Positions 59,685-64,000 of a stretch of 64,000 nt of DNA are shown one piece after another. The translations under genes were made by a program, and so were the position numbers. Source of the DNA: Candidatus Kaistia colombiensis (GTDB lineage: Bacteria > Pseudomonadota > Alphaproteobacteria > Rhizobiales > Kaistiaceae); the NCBI GenBank assembly GCA_029203105.1, contig CP119318.1, positions 1,130,501-1,194,500 on the forward strand. The letters run 5' to 3'. Under the pieces are notes generated by a model. That model had not been told where the DNA came from. It worked only from the letters and a program-made list of their open reading frames with translations, and searched no databases. The stretch's first letter is position 1. The number at the start of each line of letters is the position of its first letter.

Positions 59685-61163
59685 ATGAGCCAGGGCAAGA
59701 CCTCGCGCAAAGCTCCGCGCCTGCTGGGCTGGATCGGCTGGGCAGGCGCCGACGCAATCGGCCGGCTCGCTTTGCTCACCGGCAGCACCGTCATCCTGTC
59801 GCGCATGCTTGAGCCGCGCGATTTCGGCGTCAGCGCGCTGGTCCTGACGATCGTCGCGGTTGCGTCGGTCTGCGTCGGCGCGCCGTTCGAGGAGGCGCTG
59901 GCGCAACGGCGCGCCTTGCGTCGGTCGCATCTCGGCGCGGCGCTCGCCATGGCCTGGCTGGTCGCGCTCGGGCTGTTTCTTCTCTCCATCGTCGGCGGCT
60001 TTTGGCTCGGCCGGGCCTATGGCGAGCCGGAAATGCGGGTGCTGCTGCCGGTCGCCATGCTGTCGATCTTCTTCAGCGGCCATTCCGATATCGCCACCGC
60101 GCTGGCGCGGCGGCTGCATCGCTTCAACGATGTCGCCATCGCCACGCTCGGCGGCCACGCGATCGGCCTCGCGCTGGCGCTGGCGATCGCCTTTGCCGGC
60201 GGCGGCATCTGGGCGCTGATCGCGCAACGCCTGCTCGTCGTCGTCGCGCGCGCCCTCCTGCTGCAATGGCGGCTCGGCTTCCTCATCCTGCCGCGCTGGT
60301 CGATGGCGCATCTCGGCCATATCGGGCGTTTCGCCCGCATCTCCTTCTTCGACCGGCTCGCCGACAACCTCACTTATCTCGCCTTCAACAATGTCGTCGG
60401 CGCGCTCTACGGGGTCACCGTGCTCGGCTATGTGAATATGGCGATGCGGCTGATCGAGCCGATCCGCGGCGCCATCGTCGCGACCTCGCACAATCTGGCT
60501 TTTTCCTATTTTGCCGGCGCCAGTTCCGATCCGCGCCGGCTGCGCGACCGGGTCGAGCCGGTTGTCGCCAACGCCGCCTTCGTTATCGCGCCGCTGTTTG
60601 TCGGCATGGCCGCCGTCACTCCGATCCTGTTGCCGATCGTCGCCGGCCCCGGCTGGGACGGGGCGATCGGCATCGCGATCTGCCTGGCGCTCGGCGCTGC
60701 CATCCTGCTGCCGGCGCGGCTCGTCTATACGGCGCTTTCGGCCAGCGCGCGGCCGGAGTTCAGCCTGATCGGCGCCTTGTCCGGCTTTGGCGCCACGTTG
60801 CTGCTTCTGGCGATCGCCAGTCCGCTCGGGCCGATCAGTGTCGGCCTTTCCCGGCTCGTCGGCGACGCCGTGCAATCGATCCTCGCCATCGGCCTGCCGG
60901 CCCGGCATCTCGCCTGGGCCCGGCTCGAGCGGCTCCGCGCGCTGTTGCCGGCCTGGGGGCTCGCCGGCATCATGGGCCTGGTCGTGGCAGGCGCCGGCTT
61001 TGCGCTCGACGGACTAAATCGTCCGCTCGCGCTGGTTATTTCGGTCACGCTCGGCGTTGTCTGCTATGCGGTGCTCCTGGCCGTCTTTGCCCGTCCGGCA
61101 TTCCGCAACCTGCTGGCGATCCTCCGGCCTTCCGCTCGTATCGCCCCGACCGTGGAGTCCTGA
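59685..61163 (+). CDS. Polysaccharide flippase (Wzx/WzxC-like)
   Basis: A 492-residue protein with about 14 hydrophobic segments. The N-terminal GRLALLTGSTVILSRMLEPR with DFGVSALVLT is the usual polysaccharide_synt pattern of lipopolysaccharide flippases. It follows the co-polymerase by 45 bases and precedes an epimerase gene by four bases. This subgroup is longer than the flippase encoded at 54294 and differs in sequence, so the two are not recent duplicates. Confidence 0.88.
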   Translation: MSQGKTSRKAPRLLGWIGWAGADAIGRLALLTGSTVILSRMLEPRDFGVSALVLTIVAVASVCVGAPFEEALAQRRALRRSHLGAALAMAWLVALGLFLLSIVGGFWLGRAYGEPEMRVLLPVAMLSIFFSGHSDIATALARRLHRFNDVAIATLGGHAIGLALALAIAFAGGGIWALIAQRLLVVVARALLLQWRLGFLILPRWSMAHLGHIGRFARISFFDRLADNLTYLAFNNVVGALYGVTVLGYVNMAMRLIEPIRGAIVATSHNLAFSYFAGASSDPRRLRDRVEPVVANAAFVIAPLFVGMAAVTPILLPIVAGPGWDGAIGIAICLALGAAILLPARLVYTALSASARPEFSLIGALSGFGATLLLLAIASPLGPISVGLSRLVGDAVQSILAIGLPARHLAWARLERLRALLPAWGLAGIMGLVVAGAGFALDGLNRPLALVISVTLGVVCYAVLLAVFARPAFRNLLAILRPSARIAPTVES

Positions 61164-61167
61164 ACTG

Positions 61168-62190
61168 ATGACCGTCTTCCCCGATACGCGCCGTTCCGCC
61201 CTCGTCACCGGCGCGACGGGCTTCATCGGGTCGGTCGTCACCGCCCATATGGCGGCGAGCGGTTTCACCGTCCGCGCCGGCACGCGGCGGTCGCCCTCCA
61301 GCGCGGTCTCGCCGGAGGGTATCGTGCCGACGCCCTGCGATCTCGATGATCTCGCGCAGACGCGCGGCGCCGTGGCGGATGTCGAATTGGTGGTGCACGC
61401 CGCTTATGGCGACGAGGTGGCGATGGTGGCGCAATGCCGGACGCTGCTTCAGGCGATGACCGAGGCGAGCGTGTCGGCCCTGATCTATTTCAGCTCGATC
61501 GCCGTCTATGGCGACCGTACCGGCGTGATCGAAGAAGCCATGCCGGCGGTCGGCTCGCTCGGCGCCTATGCCCGGGCAAAGATCGAATGCGAGGCGCTGG
61601 TCAGCGCTTGGGCCCGCGACCCGGCCCATCCGCAGCGGCGCGCGCTGATCCTCAGGCCCGGCATCGTCTATGGCACCGGCAGCCGCTTCTGGACCGACAA
61701 GCTGGCGGAGCGGATCGCTGCCGGCGCCTGGGGAAATTTCGGCCGTGCCGCCGATGGGCCGGCGCCGCTGGTGCATGTCGACGATATCGGCGCGCTGATC
61801 GCCGAGGCCGGGCACGCCCTGCTGGCCGGCGAGGCGATCGGCTGGCCGGCGTTGGCGATTCTGAATGTCGTCGGCCCGGATACGCCGGCCTGGAATGATT
61901 ATTTCGCAGCGCTGGCGCAGCGGATCGGCGCGCCGAAATTGCCGTCGCTCGGCGGCATGCGGCTGGGGCTACGGCTGTTCCTGGCGGTGGCGGCGAAGAT
62001 CGGCCGTCGTTTTGGCCTGTCGGGGTCGAAGCGCGCCGCCCTAGCGCCGACGCGGGCCGAAATGGCGATCTTCGCCCGCGATGCCGTCTACAGCACCCAG
62101 GCCGCGGAGAGCCTCGGCCTCGCAGCGCGCATCGGTCTCGATGAGGGCCTGGCGAGGACCGTGTTCCCGCCGGCTCAGGCGAAGCCGTAG
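61168..62190 (+). CDS. NAD-dependent epimerase/dehydratase
   Basis: A 340-residue extended SDR. TGATGFIGSVV near residue 15, YFSSIAVYG near 108 and YARAKIECE near 132 give the Ser-Tyr-Lys triad. LILRPGIVYGTGSRFW near 158 is the substrate-side block. It probably modifies a nucleotide sugar for the exopolysaccharide. GGAG lies 11 bases before the ATG. Its last 16 bases overlap the end of the convergent GH44 gene. Confidence 0.87.
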   Translation: MTVFPDTRRSALVTGATGFIGSVVTAHMAASGFTVRAGTRRSPSSAVSPEGIVPTPCDLDDLAQTRGAVADVELVVHAAYGDEVAMVAQCRTLLQAMTEASVSALIYFSSIAVYGDRTGVIEEAMPAVGSLGAYARAKIECEALVSAWARDPAHPQRRALILRPGIVYGTGSRFWTDKLAERIAAGAWGNFGRAADGPAPLVHVDDIGALIAEAGHALLAGEAIGWPALAILNVVGPDTPAWNDYFAALAQRIGAPKLPSLGGMRLGLRLFLAVAAKIGRRFGLSGSKRAALAPTRAEMAIFARDAVYSTQAAESLGLAARIGLDEGLARTVFPPAQAKP

Positions 62191-63830
62191 CGCCGCGCCG
62201 ATCGGGCCGGCAGGTTCACCTGCAAGCCGCCATCGGCGTTGATCGGCGTTTCCGTCAGGGCGATCGTCTTGGGATTGGCCGCGTCGAAGCCGAAGACCGA
62301 CAGACAATTCCGGGCGGCCGCCGTCTCGAAACGCAGGTCGAGCGTGGCCGGCGCCTCCGATTTGTTGATCACCACCAGCTGCAGGCCGGGCCTGCCGTCT
62401 TCGAACGCGGCCGCATAGGCGACAACCTCAGGCGTGCCTTCGACCGTGACGGCCTGCGACCGGTCGCCAAAGCGCCGGCCGGTCGAATCCTGGGCGCGAA
62501 ACAGCCGGTAGGCTTCGCCGAGTGACCCGTCGAGGCTGCCCCAATGCGTGGCGAAGGAGACGCCCTGCTGGCCGAAGCGGCCGAGCACGTCGGCGAGCGC
62601 TAGCCCCGACGCGATCTGTCCGGCGCCGCCATAGTTGAACTCGGTGACGGCGAGACCGGTGCCGGGAAAGACGTGATCGGCGATGCGGCGCAGGCTCGGC
62701 AGCAACGGCAGGCCGATCTCGCGATCGCTGCCGCCATCGGCCAGCGCGCGCACGACCCAGCTATCTTCGCGGAAGCCGGCTTCGGTCAGCGAGCGCGGTG
62801 CTTCCAGCAGCGCTGTCGCAAGCGCCGCGTCCTTGGAACGGAACAGGTCGCCCCGGTTGCTGTAGGGGTACCAGTGGAGGTCGAGTGCATCGAGAAGGCG
62901 GATGCCGTCCTGCTCCGACGCCGTGCGAAAGGCATCCAGATAGGCGGCGAGGAAACTGCCATGCTGGCGATAGTCGTTCCAGTCGGGCGCATCCTGGAAG
63001 GAGACCATCTCGGAAGCGCCCCAACTGACAGGGCCAAAGACGCGCGCCGCCGGATCGGCCCGCTTGATCGCACGCGCCGCCGCCAGCGAGCGCTCGAGAA
63101 AGGCGCGGATCGTTGGCTTGGCGGTGACGACGCGAGGATGCGTTTCCGCCCAGAGTCCCGGCTCGTTGTCGAGCGCATAGGCATGGATGCCGCGCTCGCT
63201 GTCGGCGCCGCCATAGCGCTCGACTAGGCGGGCGAGAAGCTGCGGAATATCGGCGACGGCCGGCATGACGGGATCGCCGGCCTTCGCGCCGGGATCCCAG
63301 CGCGTCGGCACGAAACGGGGCGAGGGGGCGCTGGCTTCCGGCGGCACCGGGCCGTCGAAATCGGCGGCGACATAACCGGCGAGCGGCACGGTGACGAGGC
63401 TCTTCGCGCCCATGGCGAGCGAGGCTTCGTGCATCGTCTCGATCAGCCTGGCGGGCTCAATCCATTGCGGCCGGTCGATGCCCAGCGCGTCGAGCAGGAA
63501 GGGACTGTTGGCATGGTGGTAGTCCTTGCCGGAATTGGCGGCGTTGTTGACCCAGTTATAGGTCGTCATCAGGTTGCCGCCGAGCCGGCGCGCCGTGACG
63601 CCGACCTCGCGGTCGAACGTCGCAGACGGAGCGCCGCCATCCATCGTGCCGATTTCGTTGGAGCCGTAGATCAGCGGGCTGATCGGGGTTCCCGGTCCGC
63701 CATCGGCGATCCGGATCGACCATCGGCCGCCGGATTGGGCCTTGGCCGGCAGGGCGCCGAGCAGCCCCGCCGCGAGGCCGCCGGCGAGCACGGATCGCCG
63801 GGTCGGCCCCGCGCGACGACGGGAATTCAC
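62175..63830 (-). CDS. Glycoside hydrolase family 44, Tat-exported endo-glycanase
   Basis: A 551-residue GH44 protein; known members are endoglucanases or xyloglucanases. The N-terminus TRRSVLAGGLAAGLLGA carries a twin-arginine signal with cleavage near AKA-QS. Family blocks: LGGNLMTTYNWVNNAANSGK near residue 84, acid/base Glu in YALDNEPGLW near 220, DLHWYPYSNRG near 315, and nucleophile Glu in AVTEFNYGGAGQIASG near 398. A C-terminal beta-sandwich completes the fold. GTG start at 63830 overlaps the upstream gene's stop (GTGA). In an exopolysaccharide locus it may trim or release the polymer. Confidence 0.88.
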   Translation of the reverse strand: MNSRRRAGPTRRSVLAGGLAAGLLGALPAKAQSGGRWSIRIADGGPGTPISPLIYGSNEIGTMDGGAPSATFDREVGVTARRLGGNLMTTYNWVNNAANSGKDYHHANSPFLLDALGIDRPQWIEPARLIETMHEASLAMGAKSLVTVPLAGYVAADFDGPVPPEASAPSPRFVPTRWDPGAKAGDPVMPAVADIPQLLARLVERYGGADSERGIHAYALDNEPGLWAETHPRVVTAKPTIRAFLERSLAAARAIKRADPAARVFGPVSWGASEMVSFQDAPDWNDYRQHGSFLAAYLDAFRTASEQDGIRLLDALDLHWYPYSNRGDLFRSKDAALATALLEAPRSLTEAGFREDSWVVRALADGGSDREIGLPLLPSLRRIADHVFPGTGLAVTEFNYGGAGQIASGLALADVLGRFGQQGVSFATHWGSLDGSLGEAYRLFRAQDSTGRRFGDRSQAVTVEGTPEVVAYAAAFEDGRPGLQLVVINKSEAPATLDLRFETAAARNCLSVFGFDAANPKTIALTETPINADGGLQVNLPARSARRYGFA

Positions 63831-64000
63831 GAGACCAGACCCGACCCGTAGAGCGTCGGGCGGAACCGCTGCATCCAGAACACCTTGCCCAATCCGCCGC
63901 GGACCTTGACCCAGGCCTTTTCGGACCGGACCTTGTCAAACGGGGCGGTCACCACGGCGGCGATGCCGTGCAGGACGATCTGCGCCATGCCGGCGCACAT
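63827..64000 (-). CDS. C-terminal end of an unrecognised protein (cut by window edge)
   Basis: The last 57 codons and stop of a minus-strand frame that reaches the window edge. It is basic and ends GGLGKVFWMQRFRPTLYGSG. An ATG occurs exactly at the edge, but the frame probably continues. The basic GGLGKV segment recalls C-termini of some family 2 glycosyltransferases, which would suit the locus, but this is a weak hint. Its stop overlaps the GH44 start by GTGA, so the two are translationally coupled. Confidence 0.6.
   Translation of the reverse strand: MCAGMAQIVLHGIAAVVTAPFDKVRSEKAWVKVRGGLGKVFWMQRFRPTLYGSGLVS

Noticed and set aside
1..64000. CRISPR arrays, tRNA or rRNA genes, prophage genes, toxin-antitoxin pairs
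   Set aside because: No regularly spaced direct repeats, no cloverleaf-like segments and no phage or toxin families were recognised by eye; a tRNA scan would be decisive.

Overview
The window is about 64 kb of GC-rich chromosomal DNA with few intergenic gaps. Gene content (several sugar ABC importers beside LacI, ROK and LysR regulators, BCCT and BMP-type uptake, an exopolysaccharide locus) and the style of its intergenic repeats point to an alphaproteobacterium of the Hyphomicrobiales (Rhizobiales). I cannot fix the genus from sequence alone. No rRNA, tRNA or CRISPR array was seen. The only transposon is one complete IS5-family element.

Layout, left to right. 0-6.7 kb: a minus-strand mannoside operon (binding protein, two permeases, GH38 alpha-mannosidase, ROK regulator cut by the left edge). 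7-9.5 kb: a LysR regulator divergent from a 14-helix MFS exporter. 9.5-10.7 kb: paired palindromic repeats, one split by the IS5 element. 10.7-17.5 kb: an SDR dehydrogenase divergent from a BMP-type nucleoside importer followed by a nucleoside hydrolase. 17.7-19.7 kb: a BetT-like BCCT transporter. 20.1-29.0 kb: a deoxy-sugar (L-fucose/L-rhamnose type) import and oxidation locus with lactonase, ABC importer, SDR, aldo/keto reductase and a LacI regulator; near-identical 16-bp operators stand at its two ends. 29-32.9 kb: a YdiJ-like FAD/Fe-S dehydrogenase with a divergent LysR. 33-40.4 kb: an enamidase with two tandem DUF1185 proteins, a class III CoA-transferase with glutaryl-CoA dehydrogenase and its LysR, and an isochorismatase-type amidase with a MarR regulator. 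Together these suggest breakdown of a cyclic amide (nicotinate-like) to glutarate and crotonyl-CoA. 40.6-47.7 kb: an operon with sugar importer, TIM-barrel isomerase/lyase, Gfo/Idh/MocA oxidoreductase, epimerase and SDR, possibly for oxidative glycoside cleavage. 47.7-52.8 kb: an RND efflux pump with TetR repressor. 52.8-64 kb: a 58-residue membrane protein, then an exopolysaccharide locus with two GT4 glycosyltransferases, two flippases, two epimerases, a Wzz/GumC-type co-polymerase and a Tat-exported GH44 glycanase.

Common themes: ATGA/TGATG overlaps inside operons; a strong stem-loop directly 3' of every one of the four solute-binding-protein genes; two sugar importers without their own ATPase in view; and several families of palindromic intergenic repeats. 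Many very long antisense reading frames are GC-skew shadows and were not annotated.
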